Shown in pieces: positions 32,478 through 44,539 of a DNA stretch of 64,000 nucleotides. The stretch comes from Protopterus annectens (lineage: Eukaryota > Chordata > Ceratodontiformes > Protopteridae), in NCBI RefSeq assembly GCF_019279795.1, contig NC_056748.1:606102636-606166635 (forward strand). The letters run 5' to 3'. Positions within the stretch are counted from its first letter, which is position 1; each line of letters starts with the position of its first letter. A program made the position numbers and the translations under genes. Below the pieces are notes generated by a model that was not told the origin of the DNA, searched no databases, and saw only the letters and a program-made list of their open reading frames with translations.

Positions 32478-35305
32478 CTAGCCAGAGTGTGTGTGGCTTT
32501 CACCACCCCTTAGGATGAGAATACTATACCCATTAGTTTGCTTGCCTCTGTCCAGCAGTGACACAGAGATGATTCCCGGGGTAAACCTACGATCTCCCAT
32601 CCACTCGTCAAGATTTCTCTTGAACAGAGTCAGTGAGGGGCTCTGCCTCACATGGACTGGGATTCTGTTCCGTAGTGTAGGGAGTCTCTGGGTGATGAAT
32701 CTGTCCCTCCAGCACGTCCTATTTATATCCGTGTTGAGGTTTAAGTCTCTTGCTCTCGTGGCTCTGGTGGATTTGGATTTTTTGAGGTGGAGCATGTCCA
32801 TTAATTCCGGGTTGGACATGGCCTTGTATGTCAGGCACAGATCACCTCTGAGCAGATGGTATGCGACTGAATAGAGCTGGAGTTTCTTCAGTCGGGCATC
32901 GTATGACATATGTTTGAGCCCCTTTATCCTTTTGGTGAGGAACTTTGGGGTCTTTCCAACTGCTGCAGGTGTCGGGTAAGGTACATTCCGAATGGGGCGT
33001 TGTACTCAATCATTGGTCTGATAAGTGAAGAGTACAGGGTACAATGACCTCTCCTGATCTGGATGTGAATCCCTTCATGATCAGGTGGGCAATGTAGAAG
33101 GTCTTCCTGACCACTTTGGCAATGTGAGTGTCAAAAGAGAGGTTACTGTCAACTTGGGTCCCCAGGTCCCTGATAACTTCTTCCGTGTTTAATGGATTAC
33201 CACCTATGTGGTAATTAGGGGTTACCTTGTTTTTCCCAAAGGGTATGACTATACATTTTCTGGCATTTAGCTTAAGGCCATGGCTCTGGCACCAGTTATC
33301 CATTTCTATGAGACCTCTCTGGAGGATGTCTGTGTCTGATGGAGTGTCAATTATGGTGCCCAGTTTGCAGTCATCTGCAAATTTTGTCAGCTACAATCCC
33401 CCTATGTTTGCCTGCACTTCAGAAAAATAAAGGGCCCAGGACTGAGCCCTGTGGGACACCGCTCGTGACCGGCTTAGAGTCTGACATGGCACCAGCAACT
33501 CTAACCCTGTGTGTTCTGTCCTTGAGCCAGTTTGCAACCCATCTTGTGACATATGGGTTTACATCTAAGCTGGTGAGCTTTTCTATGATGCCCGAGTGGG
33601 GTATTGTGTCGAACGCTTTTTCTAGGTCAAGGTAGGCTGTGTGAACTGCCTTACCCTCATCAATGGCCTTAGTGACTGTTTCGAAAAAGTCGACCAAGTT
33701 CAAGAGGCAGGATCTGCCCTTGACAAAGCCAAATTGGGTAGGATTCAGTGTCTGTAGGTCCCCAATGTCTTTATTTATGAGTTCCATTATGATCCTCTCC
33801 ATAGCTTTGCAGACAAGGCTCGTCAAGCTTATGGGGCGGTAATTTCCAGGGTCCGTAGAAGCACCGCCTTTGTGGAGTGGGACCACAGTTGCCGTCGCCA
33901 TTCTTTGGGTATGTATACCCTACTAAGACTAAGATTAAACAGCAACCCTATGTGTGGGTGTAGTTCCTCATTGAGTTAGAGTAGCACACAGCCGGGGACA
34001 CCGCCCGGTCCCATTGATGCTGTGTTTTTGCTTTAGAGAGCAGCTCTCACCTGGACATCTGAGATGTTTGGGAGGCTAGACTCTGGTAGGATAGATATTT
34101 CTCCTTTTGGGGGGGAGGGAGGGGAGAAATTTGCACTGAACCTGTCTGCCAGTATGTTGGCAATGTCTGTGGGTTCAGTGATTTTTTATCATTTTGGACT
34201 AATTCTGAGCATATCTGGGAGTTTCCACCCAGGTTTCTAACATAGCTAAAGAAGGCCTTATGATTGTCTTTTGTGTCATTAGTGATTTTTCTCTCAAAGT
34301 TGGCCTTGGATGATTTTATGAGTGATCGTAGTTTTTTGCTAGTATTGATCAGAGATGCCTTCCCTTTTAGGGATTTTGCTCTGTCATATAGTAGCTTTCT
34401 CCTCTTGTTGTAGAGTTTGTTTATGGCTGGGGTCCACCAGACCGGGCGCCTGCCTTTGGTGGAAAGGGTCTTGATTTTATTAGGGATTGCTTGATCCATA
34501 CATTCCTGGAGGTGCTCGTAGAAGGCATTTGGGTTTCAGCAGCGTGGGTTGTGGTTTCCACTGGCTCGGGGGCCTTGAAGGATACCACTCCAGTCTTAAG
34601 AAGTGTGAAGTTTGCTTTTGAGAAGTTCTTCACTGTGGTCTTTTTTGCTGGGGGTGGGGGCGGGATGTGGATCTCCAATGAGATTAATTTATGGTCTGAT
34701 CTCACCAATGAGGGATATACTTCCAGTGTGGAGCATTTTGTCCCCATGTTTGTGATGATCAGGTCTAGTATATTTTCTCCTCTTGTGGGAATGGTGACTA
34801 GTTGTTGCATAGCATTTGAGTTTATGAACTCCAGGAACCTTTGGGCTAGGGTGTTGGGGCTTGAGTACTGTTCCCAGTCTATGTTTGGGTAGTTGAAGTC
34901 ACCCAATATGATGGTGTTTGGAGAGACATTCATACTCTCCAGTGTCTTCAGGAAGGCTGTGAGGGTTTCCTGAATTTGAGAAGGTGGTCTGTAGCATGCT
35001 ACAAACTGTAGGGCAGTTTTACCTATGGTTAATTGCACCTGGATGGTCTCCGATGCTTCGTGCGTTGCCACTAACCTGGAGGTGTGGGTATCCTTTATGA
35101 ATATGGATACTCCCCCTCCTTTTGTGGTTCGGTCTGGATTTTGGGGCCGGAACGCATGATATGAGGTATAACCTGATAGTGCTGGGGTGCTCTCAGGAGC
35201 CTTGAACCAGGTTTCAGTCACAGCACAGACATCAATGTTCTCCATACTGAGGAGGGCTTCGAGGGCATGCATCTTGAGGTTTAGACTTCTGGCATTGAGC
35301 AGTAT
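32478..35305 (-). pseudogene. LINE D ORF2: endonuclease and reverse transcriptase, broken
   Basis: The start codon position reads ATA (plus 35303-35305) where LINE A has ATG, 29 bases after the ORF1 stop. Endonuclease (35272-34421): AVTETWFKAPESTPALSGY, GDFNYPNIDWEQYSS, RSDHKLISLEIHIPPPPPA. Linker (34499-34047): PVWWTPAINKLYNKRRKLLY and KAFFSYVRNLGGNSQICSEL. RT (33901-33419): LHKGGASTDPGNYRPISLTS, YLDLEKAFDTIPHSGII, SGVPQGSVLGP. Then LKLNARKCIVIPFGKNK (33303-33010) and the C-terminus (32909-32478: SYDARLKKLQLYSVAYHLLR and LDEWMGDRRFTPGI). These segments lie in different frames, implying at least four frameshifts. Confidence 0.9.
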
Positions 35306-35334
35306 TACCCTTAGTTTTTCTCCATTTTTGTTTT

Positions 35335-35841
35335 CTAGGGTGGTAGGTTTATCATTTGAGCCTTGCCTAAAAATGGCACTATGGGGGTGGCAAGAGCCTT
35401 TGCCAATATCCGAAAGCCCAGGGGTGACAGGTGCAAGCCGTCCCTTGCGAAGCAGCGTGGCTTGTCAAGCATGTCATCCCAGGCAGACAGACATTGGATC
35501 CCCTTAGAATGACACCAGTAATTAAGCCAATTATTAAAGCTGATCATTTTGTCTCTGTATTGTGGCATCATTCTTGGTGAGGGTAGGATACTGCTCAGGG
35601 TCAGGGTAATACCGGCCTGGGCTACATAATCTGAGAGCTCCTCTATGTCTCTTTTCATGTAGTCCAGGGAGGTACGTCTCAGGTCATTCACACCGGCATG
35701 GACAATGACTGAGTCATACTTGTACTTGCTGTGGAGTGACCTGAGTGCTTGTGTTATGTGGCGGATTCTAGCGCCTGACAGGCAGCTTACTGTGATCTTT
35801 TCCTTGTTCAGTCTGGTGAGTGGGACGTCAGTGTGTCTGAT
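35335..35841 (-). pseudogene. LINE D ORF1, C-terminal esterase part
   Basis: 5'-truncated ORF1. The esterase is open from HTDVPLTRLNKEKITVSCLS through HAGVNDLRRTSLDYMKRDIE to RDGLHLSPLGFRILAKALA and the stop at 35335. The Asn and Asp/His boxes are intact, and the GDS box lies just beyond the truncation point. The sequence is close to LINE A ORF1. Confidence 0.9.
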
Positions 35842-36794
35842 ATATATAAATAGGTTGGACAATAAAAGAAAGAAATTACCAGCCAAAAATAGGAAGGCCT
35901 ATGGCCAACAGACAAAAAAACTCCCTCATCAATCTCAACACGCAACTCAGGGGATTAATCAAGTCCACCAAAGCCAACTTCAAGGCAAAAATAGCCTCTC
36001 AGGCTAAGGATAACCATAAGTCATTTTCAGTTATGTAAGCAACCATAAGGGGAACACCCCACAGTGTGTGAACTAACAGTAAATGGAACTCCTTATACTG
36101 AAATAAAGGCTATAGCAAATTTGCAGTTTGATAACAGTTCCAACTTCACCAGCTTAGCACCTTCAGTTACTGCCCGCTGACTGCTGGTCTAGAACTTGGA
36201 GTAAGCACCTCATTGGTTCTTTTGAACTTTTTTTGAAGTTGTTTCAGGTTTGTACTTAAAACCTACTTTTGTGAGGGTTTCTGCTATTTCACACTGAGCT
36301 GAACGGAGGGGAGGCACTGACCACAACTCTGATCTGTGATATATAACAATAAGTATACTGTTTTCTTGCTTATTTTTACTAGTTATTGCTTATTCTTACC
36401 ATTTATTGCACTTTTTATTGTCTGCTGCCTATTTTTTACAGTATTTTATTGCTATAAACTTATCTGCACTGTTGTACTGCAATTGTCTGCCTAACTTTTT
36501 GTAAAGCTAATTTTCACTGTGTAAAGGTATTAATTGGAAATTTTCTCCATTTGTTGAGTATCTGTTGTTGTTCTGATTTTCCTGCCAAGGAGTGTATCAT
36601 ATAACTAATTTGTCTGCAGTAAAAAGCATTCTCTAGAGTCTCCTTGCTCCTTTTACCTGTTTAAAACTTTCATTTAGTGTCTCACTGTGGTTTTTCCTGC
36701 TGTGATAAACATTTCTGTAGTGTTTTCTGCCTAAATTAGTGTAGCTAGTAGCTGTAGCATAGTCTTTCACCCTACCTCCCTATTGTTGTCTTGT

Positions 36795-36960
36795 TCTTAA
36801 ACTGGTGGCTTTGCAGTTGCCCACCCCTACTGTAAATTTGATCTGGGACACTCCTCCCAGTCTCATTCTACTTAACACAGAATAAAGAACATTTGGACAG
36901 GCCAACCCCCCCTTAGATTCATAACCTTGAATTATCTTCTATTCCTCCTGTCTTCCTCCA
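36795..36960 (+). promoter_or_regulatory. conserved 5' UTR block (LINE F copy)
   Basis: CTGGTGGCTTTGCAGTTGCC, GGGACACTCCTCCCAGTCTC and AACCTTGAATTATCTTCT match the block of LINE B at 9480-9652. Confidence 0.6.
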
Positions 36961-37219
36961 CACTCTGCCAAAAAAAAAAAAAAATCTCAGCTGCTTTTAC
37001 AGCATTTGTGTTTCCTACTCTATTACTTCATCTTGCCTTTCAGCTACATGTTCTCTAAAGTGTTCAGTTGCATCTTTTCTGTTGCATTTATTACTGCATG
37101 TTTTTTGCTTGTTTAAATTGTAAGTGTTATTCTAAGCCTCTTGGTTTTGGTTTAAGCACTTGGGCTTTAGGCCCACCCCTTAGCTCTTCCTGTCCTCTCT
37201 TCCTCAGATTCTGACAAAT

Positions 37220-38147
37220 ATGGATGGACAATTTCCTATGGTTTCTCCTGCCACCCTGGTTGACACAGGCATCCTGAGACAGTGTAGCAACTGCCTCATG
37301 TACATGGACAACCATCTACTATTACCACTTAGGAACACAATTTGTGAGAGATGCAATTGTATTAAGAACCTAGAGTCTGTGCTCTCTCCCTCACAAGCCA
37401 GTACATCTGGCACTGAGAAGGTTATTAACACAATCACTACACCTCAAACACCACCCACAACTACATAACACACACCCACATATGTGGAGGTTCTCATCAA
37501 AAACATACCCAAACAAAGGAGACCTCAGAGGCAAATACACATCTGAACTCCACAACCCTCCACGCCACATACCACGCATAGTCCACACACCACAAAGGCC
37601 TAACCATAAACCCAACATATTAATCATAGGAGACTCCATTGTGGGACACAGAGATGTGCCTCTCGCCAGGCTGTATAAGGAGAAAGTCACTGTTAGTTGT
37701 CTGTCAGGTGCCAGAATCTGCCATATCATACACGCACTCAAGTCTCTCAACAAAAGGTTCTGTTATGACTCTGTCATAGTTCATGTTGGGGGGAACAACT
37801 TGAGACGTACCTCCCTTGACTATATGAAGAAAGACATGATTGAGCTCACTGAATATGTGTCCCAGGCAGGTATGTTCCTAGCCTTAAGCAGCATTCTACC
37901 ATCACCCAGAATGATGCCTCAATACAAACAGAAAATGATTGACTTTAACATTTGGCTTAGTTTCTGGTGTCATTCCAGGGGGATCCATTACCTGACAGCC
38001 TCGGAAGATATGATCGACAGACCACAATGCTTTGCTAAAGATGGCCTGCATCTGCCTCACTTGGGCTTCAGGCTTCTGGCAAAGGCCCTTGCCTCCCCCA
38101 TAGTGCCTTTTTTAGGAAAAGTCCTGAGGTCAGAAAAACCAACATAA
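37220..38147 (+). pseudogene. LINE F ORF1, broken
   Basis: MDGQFPMVSPATLVDTGILR, then a full cysteine knuckle (QCSNCLMY, ICERCN). A stop at 37466 and a frame change before about 37560 break the linker. The esterase half is open: IIGDSIVGHRDVPLARLYKE keeps the serine box, GVND is changed to GGNN (the Asn is kept), and KDGLHLPHLGF keeps Asp and His. It belongs to the MDGQF subfamily with LINE B. Confidence 0.85.
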
Positions 38148-38176
38148 AATTTTTAACAAAAGGCAAATTAAAGTTC

Positions 38177-40265
38177 ATGCTGTTAAATACTAGGAGTCTA
38201 AGCATGAAGCTGCACTCATTGCAAGCATTCTTAACCCTGGAAGATGCTGACATTTGTGCAGTCACAGAAACCTGGTTCAAAGCTGCAGAGAGCACCCCAG
38301 CCTTACCTGGTTACTCATCCTATCATACATTCAGACCCCAAACTGTGGGCAGCAAAGCCAAAGAAGGTGGAGTTTTAATATATATTAAAGATACACACAC
38401 CTCCTGGCTGGTCAAACAGTATGACACACAGAATATACTCCAGGTGCAGTTAACCATTGACAAGACCCTTATTCAAATCATAGCTAGCTACTGGCCCCCA
38501 AATTTGACTCGAGATGCCCACTCCACCTATCTGGACCTCTTCGAATCTATCAAAATTCAACCCTTTACCCTGATCCTGGGAGACTTTAACTACCCAACCA
38601 TAGATTGGAAAAACTACTCATGCCAGAATGCAAATGCCCAGAGATTCCATGATTTTATCAATGCAAATGCCTTGGAGCAGTTAGTTGATACCCTCACAAG
38701 AGGAGATAATATCTTGGACTTGGTGTTAACCAACATGAGTAAACACTGCAGCATCCCTACAGTATCATCCTCTCTGGTAAGCTCCAACCATAAAGTGGTC
38801 AGTTTTGAAGTCAACATCTCCCCTGACCTCCCTCTAGCTAAGGTCAAACAAAAACACTTTTCCAAAGCTGAGTACAACCTCCTGAGGGATGGTATAAATA
38901 GCTTCACAGCCCCCTCCTCCTCTGTTGGAACTGGCACCAATGTCCAAACCTACATCATAGTACTGTTCGAGCACTTATATAGATACATGGAATCAGGAAT
39001 ACCTCACAGGACAAAATCATCCTTCATAAGGAAGAGTAAACCTGTCTGGTGAACATCTGCAATAAATAAACTATATAACAAAAGGAAAAAAAATTGCTGT
39101 CCAGGACCAAAAAGGAGCAGGTGCCCAACTGGAAACAATCTCTCCTTAGCCTGAACAAGTAAATAAGAGCACTAGTGAAATCCTCTAAAGCCAACTTTGA
39201 GTTCAAATTGGCCATATCTACTACAGACAATCATAAGGCCTTCCTTACATATGTCCGCAATCTCAAAGGAAACACCCAGATTTGTTTAGAACTGCTGATC
39301 AAGGACACCACATACACAAATGCTGTAAATATAGCCAACCTACTTGCTGACAGATGCAGCAAAAACTTCACCCCTCTTGCCCCCCCCCATCAGTAAATCA
39401 GGGCATCCCCAGTACCCTCCCCCCTCCCCTTATCTCTAGAAGACTGGTCATCACTGCCCTCTCAATGGCAAAAAATACAGCCTCCATGGGACCCGATAAA
39501 ATCCCAGGCTGCATCCTACATGAAGTCAGGCATGAACTTTCAGCACCATTAGGCACTCTATTTAACCAAAGCTGAGTGGAAGACAGCCACTGTCATCCCT
39601 TTACACAAAGATGGAGCATCCACCAATCTAGGAAATTATAGACCCATCAGCCTAACTAGCCTGATCTGCAAGGCCATTGAACAGACTATCATGGACCTCA
39701 TTAATAGGCACATTGGCAACCTCCAAACACTTGACCCCAAACAGTTTGGCTCTGGGAGGTCATGTCTGTTAAATCTGATCGACTTCTTTGAGATAGTCAC
39801 CAAAGCCATGAAAGAGGGGAAGACGGTGCACACCGCCTACCTTGACCTGGCCAAAGCCTTTGACACTATTCCCCACTCAGGCATAATAGATAAACTCTCT
39901 CAACTAGGCATCAATCCATATGTTATCAGATGGGTAGCAAACTGGGTCACTGATAGAACCCACTTAATCAAAACAGGGGAAGCCACCTGAAGGAGTAGGA
40001 CCAGTAATGAGTAGCGTACCCTTGGGATTGGTCTTGGGGCCTCTGTTATTAGGGATATACTCCTTTCAGGTGCAAGCCAACACCAGTGGGCTATGGCTGA
40101 CCAAGTTTGCAGATGACTGCAAGCTGGGCACAGTCATCAGTTCCCCAAGTGATGTGGTCGTCCTCCAAGAGGGTCTCACTCAAACAAATGACTGGTGCCG
40201 GAAACATGACCTTAAGCCGAATGCCAAAAAATGCATCATCATCATCTCCTTTGGGGAGAGTGATG
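38177..40265 (+). pseudogene. LINE F ORF2: endonuclease and partial reverse transcriptase
   Basis: An open endonuclease at 38177-39050: MLLNTRSLSMKLHSLQAF, AVTETWFKAAESTPALPGY, GDFNYPTIDWKNYS, SSNHKVVSFEV. A TGA replaces the second Trp of VWWT at 39050. Linker and RT pieces follow: KANFEFKLAI..NHKAFLTYVRN, NTASMGPDKIPGCILHEV, then RSCLLNLIDFFEIVTKAM, YLDLAKAFDTIPHSGIIDKL, FADDCKLGTVIS (about 40105-40140) and LKPNAKKCIII. A C run near 39380 lies in the linker. The thumb and C-terminus are missing. Confidence 0.85.
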
Positions 40266-40639
40266 TACTGTGCAGTTACTGGGGGCTACTGTATTTCACT
40301 TCATTGATATTCTGTGTTCAACTCTTAGCCTAGAGGGTTTCTGTGTATTTATAAGAGTTAGTCACATATCTTTGAATTTATTACTGCTCATTTTCTGAGT
40401 TGTTTGGCTTCTGCTACATACCTACAATCAACTGTATTACTAGCTGAGTTAAGTACAAACTTGCAGTGTTAAAGATTGTACTGCATTTTATTTTATTTTT
40501 CTGTGTATTTAATTGTTTCATTGGTCTGTGTCTCTCTATAGTTATTTATTTTTCTGTTTAATTGTTTCATAGAATACTGTGGTCTCTCTCTGTCTCTGTA
40601 GTTAGTTTCCTGCTCGCCCTCCCTGTTCTTGTTCTGGTA

Positions 40640-40925
40640 TTAATCTTGGTGGCTTTGGAATTGCCTGCCCCTCCTGTAAATTTGTGTTTGTACACTCCTC
40701 TTGGGTCTATCTCATTTGCTCACTCAACCGAGTACAGTGAGATCATTCTTTGTCTTCAGACACTCCTACCAGTCGCATCTGTTCAGCTCTATCCCAGCTC
40801 TATTCCAGTCTAGTGTCACTAGCTTATTCTACCTTAATACAGAAAGAACATTTGTGAAGGGCAAGACACTTAGGTCCTTAATTTTGAATTATCTTCTGTT
40901 TCTCCTTTCTCCCTTTCCACTTTCC
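40640..40925 (+). promoter_or_regulatory. conserved 5' UTR block (LINE G copy)
   Basis: CTTGGTGGCTTTGGAATTGC, CTCATTTGCTCACTCAACCG and TTTTGAATTATCTTCTGTTT match the LINE B block. A local insertion near 40750-40850 makes it longer than the others. Confidence 0.55.
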
Positions 40926-40964
40926 AACAAAAAAAAACATTTCTAAGCTTGTTTCCTGCCTTTC

Positions 40965-41640
40965 CTGTGATTAGTTAAGTCCAGATACAGATTTGCTGTA
41001 ACCAGGACTGTAAGCTTCTGAGCCCCCAAAGCCTTTCTGTGTTGGAGGGAAGCCTTCTAGCTTATCAGTGGGAGTGATAAGCACTAGGTAGCCTGTCTAC
41101 AACAAGAGTGATTTCTGGCCCAGAAATTCTAGTTTATTGGCTGTTTAGCAGTTTTTCCATCTCTTTCAACGTTCTAGTTTAAAAGCCTGTGTTTGTGCTT
41201 ATTTCCCACCTTTCCTGTAACTAGTCTAGTTCAGATACAGATTTGCTATATCCAGGACTGTTTGTAAGTTTCTGAGCCCCTAAGCCTTTTTGTGTGGGAG
41301 GGAAGCCGTCTAGCTTATCAGTGGGAGTGGTAAGCACTAGGTAGCCTATCTACCCCAAGAGTGGTTTCTGGCCCAGAAATTGTAGTTTATTGGTCGTTTG
41401 GCAGTTTTTCCATATATTTCAACTTTCTGGTTTAAAAGCCCGTGCTTGCGCTTGTTTCCCACCTTTCCTGTAACTAGTCTAGTCCAGATACAGATTTGCT
41501 GTATCCAGGACTGTTTGTAAGTTTCTGAGCCCCTAAGCCTTTTTGTGTTGGAGGGAAGCATTCTAGCTTATCAATGGTAGTGGTAAGCACTAGGTAGCCT
41601 ATCTACCACAAGATCCAGGTACAGATTCTTAGTTTTAGCA
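40965..41640 (+). repeat. 250-base tandem monomers in LINE G 5' UTR
   Basis: CAGATACAGATTTGCTRTA recurs at about 40981, 41231 and 41484, and a partial unit (AGATCCAGGTACAGATTCTT) follows at about 41611. Each unit continues with CAGGACTG, TGTTGGAGGGAAGC, CTAGCTTATCA and GATAAGCACTAGGTAGCC-type sequence. The units are unlike the 305-, 154- and 438-base units of LINE B. Confidence 0.8.
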
Positions 41641-41844
41641 CTTGAATTTGCTTATTCATGCTCAGCACTTGTTCAGAACTTGTTGTTAGCACTAAATAAG
41701 CTACAAATTACTACAGCATTCAACCTTCCTCTTCACCTAGAGGAAAGCAGTTTTTGTACTTACTTTCCTCACTTGCTTAGAGAAAAACAGCTCTTATACT
41801 CACTTTCCTCACTTGTCTAGAGGAAAGTAATTTTTTATTCAGGC

Positions 41845-42824
41845 ATGTCCAAGGGTCAGCTCCCAGTGTTCTCTCCTGTCTCTCTAATGAATCTGAACAT
41901 CTTGGGGCAATGTAGCAATTGCCTCATGCACACAGACAACCCTCTCCTCCTACCACCCACCACCACAACCTGTGAGAGATGCACTTATCTAGCCAAACTG
42001 GAGGCAAAGCTCTCGCCAACCAAGACTGCACTTGACAGTCAAGAGGAGAAGGTAAACACTTGCACCTCACCACACTCATCACATAGTCCCACTAAACCTA
42101 CACCACCAAAATCCACACATAGAAACACAAAAACATTTGCAGAGGCTCTCAATAATAATTTGTTCAAGCAACAGAAACCTCCAAAGCAGAAACGCAAGCA
42201 ACCTCCAGCCCCCAACACAACCCAAATGACACATAGCCCACAGACTCAGTGTGCCAATAAACCACAGCCCATAAGGCAAACCAACGTACCCAAAACACTA
42301 GTCATAGGTGACTCTATAGTCAGGCACACTGATATCCCACTCACCAGGCTAAACAAGGAGAAGGTTACTGTCAGCTGCCTGTCGCGTGCCAGGATCCGCC
42401 ACATAACCCATGCACTCAGGTCACTCCACAGCAAGTACAAATATGACTCTGTCATTGTCCATGTTGGTGTGAACGACCAGAGACGTACCTCTTGGACTAC
42501 ATGAAAAGAGATATGGAAGAGCTCTCCGATCTTGTAGCCCAAGCAGGTATGACCCTAGCCCTGAGTGGCATCCTGCCATCTCCCAGAATGATACAGCAGT
42601 ACAAGGAAAAAATGATTGACTTCAACACTTGGCTAAGTTTCTGGTGTCATTCTAAGGGGATCCAGTATCTCTCTGCCTGGGACAAAATGGTTGACAGACC
42701 ACAATGCTTTGCCAGAGATGGCCTGCACCTGTCGCCCATGGGATTCCGGATACTGGCTAAGACTCTTGCCTCCTCTATAGTGCCTTTTTTAGGCAAGGTT
42801 CAAATGACAAATTCACCACCGTAA
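41845..42824 (+). pseudogene. LINE G ORF1, one frameshift
   Basis: MSKGQLPVFSPVSLMNLNIL, cysteine knuckle (QCSNCLMH, TCERCTY), a basic linker, VIGDSIVRHTDIPLTRLNKE and HVGVNDQRRTS. A single missing base near 42487 breaks the frame, which then continues from LDYMKRDMEELSDLVAQAGM to RDGLHLSPMGFRILAKTLA. All three SGNH boxes are readable. Confidence 0.85.
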
Positions 42825-42853
42825 CAGGAACAGGCAAGCAAAAACTGAGTGTA

Positions 42854-44085
42854 ATGCTACTCAATGCTTGAAGTCTAAATATCAAAATGCAGTCACTCGA
42901 GGCACTCCATAAAATGGAGAACATCGATATCTGTGTAGTGACTGAGACCTGGTTCAAGGCTCTAGAGAGCCCCCCTGCATTACCAGGCTATAACTTATAC
43001 CACACGTTTCGGCCATCTAACCTGGACCAAAACACCAAAGGTGGAGGTGAGTCCATATTCATTAAGGATATCCACACCTCCAGGCTAGTTGTGCAGCATA
43101 ATGCATCCGAGGTTATCCAAATGCAACTAACTCTGGGCAAAACTGCAATCCAAATTGTAGCTTGCTACAGATCCCCCACCATGTCCCAGGATTCCCAATC
43201 CTCTTTTCTTGATATACTGGAAAATATTAGGGTTTAACCAAACACCCTAATAATGGGGAATTTCAACTACCCCGCCATTAACTGGGAAAACTACTCATGT
43301 ACCAACTTCTTCACTCAATGCTTTCTGGAATTCATAAATTCCAGTGCCCTGGATCAACTTATCCACACTCAAACCAGGGGCAACAATATCGTAGACCTGT
43401 CACACCCCCCCCCCCTAACTATGTATTCTAACTCCAGGGTCGCACTACAGTGGGGAAGAGGGGCATATCCCATTTACTTGCCAGTAATACTTGCCTGTCA
43501 AATGAAGTGTCGGTCAAATTAAATTTCGGTCATTTGGTGTCACCAGTCAAGTCTGACCACAAATTGATAACCTTCTCTTTAAAAATCCCTAAACCACCAG
43601 TAGATGCAAGTATCACAATATTCAGACTTCTAATGTACACATTTTCTATAATTCTGTGATGAAGTCTCTAAGTTCAGGTATAACTGTACTCCTCAAAATG
43701 TTGACACAGCTAGTAGTTATGCAGATACAATCTAATCTCCCCTAGAAAATTATATAAATCTGTCAGTCCCTACCAAAACTAAACAAAAAGGCAAGTGAAA
43801 GAGCAAACCAGCCAGGTGATTTACCTGTATAAATAAACAACTCAAGGTCAGTATCAAAATGTTATTCAAGGTATCGAAAAATACCATTAGAGGAAAATTA
43901 AGGCTATCATTGGAAGCTAAGAATAACTACAAATCCTTCTTTACTTACTTCAGAAAGTTATGAAGTAACACCCATCATTGCTTTGAACTTATTCAAAGTG
44001 GTACTTACTACTCGGTTGGATCTAATAGATATTGGAAATATACTAGCAAACTAATTCAGTGCAAATCTCACCACAGATACATCTA
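42854..44085 (+). pseudogene. LINE G ORF2 endonuclease and worn linker
   Basis: It starts 29 bases after ORF1. Early TGA in LLNA*SLN at 42869. Then SLEALHKMENIDICVVTETW, ESIFIKDIHTSRLVVQHNA, CYRSPTMSQDS, a TAA at 43234, MGNFNYPAINWENYSC and QLIHTQTRGNNIVDL. Foreign DNA occupies 43404-43543. SDHKLITFSLKIP resumes after it, and a worn linker (about KNNYKSFFTYFRKL and YTSKLIQCKS) follows. Confidence 0.8.
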
Positions 44086-44095
44086 TATACAGAGC

Positions 44096-44489
<394 letters not shown>

Positions 44490-44539
44490 TAGAAACTGAC
44501 AAAAAAGGAAAAACCACACTGAGTCAAAGAAATTAATAA

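Larger units (their letters stand above)
32422..35841 (-). mobile_element. LINE D, 5'-truncated CR1-like LINE
   Basis: It reads on the minus strand from mid-ORF1 (truncated just after the GDS serine region, at VRHTDVPLTRLNKEK) to a 3' end with three TATGAACC octamers (plus-strand GGTTCATA repeats at 32421-32446). It is the closest relative of LINE A in both the coding and 3' sequence. It is inserted antisense into LINE E. TATA-like bases flank both sides, so a short target duplication of about 4 bases is possible. 5' truncation is the usual fate of CR1-like insertions. Confidence 0.9.
31575..36175 (+). mobile_element. LINE E, old CR1-like LINE split by LINE D
   Basis: The left part (31575-32420) is endonuclease. 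It has a worn TWFKA..STPA start with a 40-base tandem duplication near 31590-31660, then about MDDLNFLTINWDVYT, FINANTLEQPVCRPTR and VVRSNHKVV. The right part (35842-36175) resumes in the linker: about NRLDNKRKKLPAKNRKAY, NSLINLNTQLRGLIKSTKAN, then a DRFS-like region. The break falls in the WWTPAINKLYN box. The minus-strand LINE D fills the gap. Stops are frequent, and no RT follows the linker before the LINE F 5' UTR. Confidence 0.8.
36176..40265 (+). mobile_element. LINE F, CR1-like, 3' truncated
   Basis: It has a 5' UTR (about 36176-37219, with the conserved block at 36795-36960 and part of a 154-base unit at about 37137), ORF1 (37220-38147), a 29-base spacer and ORF2 (from 38177). ORF2 stops abruptly at about 40265, after KPNAKKCIIIISFG in the RT, and the sequence then runs straight into the LINE G 5' UTR. 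Loss of the 3' end is unusual for a LINE, and suggests a deletion or recombination between adjacent copies rather than incomplete reverse transcription. Confidence 0.8.
40266..44090 (+). mobile_element. LINE G, CR1-like, without a recognisable RT
   Basis: It has a long 5' UTR with the conserved block and 250-base monomers, ORF1 (41845-42824), a 29-base spacer and ORF2 endonuclease (42854 on). About 140 foreign bases interrupt the endonuclease end (43404-43543). Beyond 43600 the linker is much more worn than the endonuclease and stops at about 44085 against a TA/CA microsatellite. The RT is missing. The abrupt change in decay raises the chance that two copies are joined here. Confidence 0.75.

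Noticed and set aside
34491-34892. A 133-residue plus-strand frame opposite LINE D
   Set aside because: Antisense shadow of the LINE D endonuclease and linker. The minus-strand reading has the conserved boxes.
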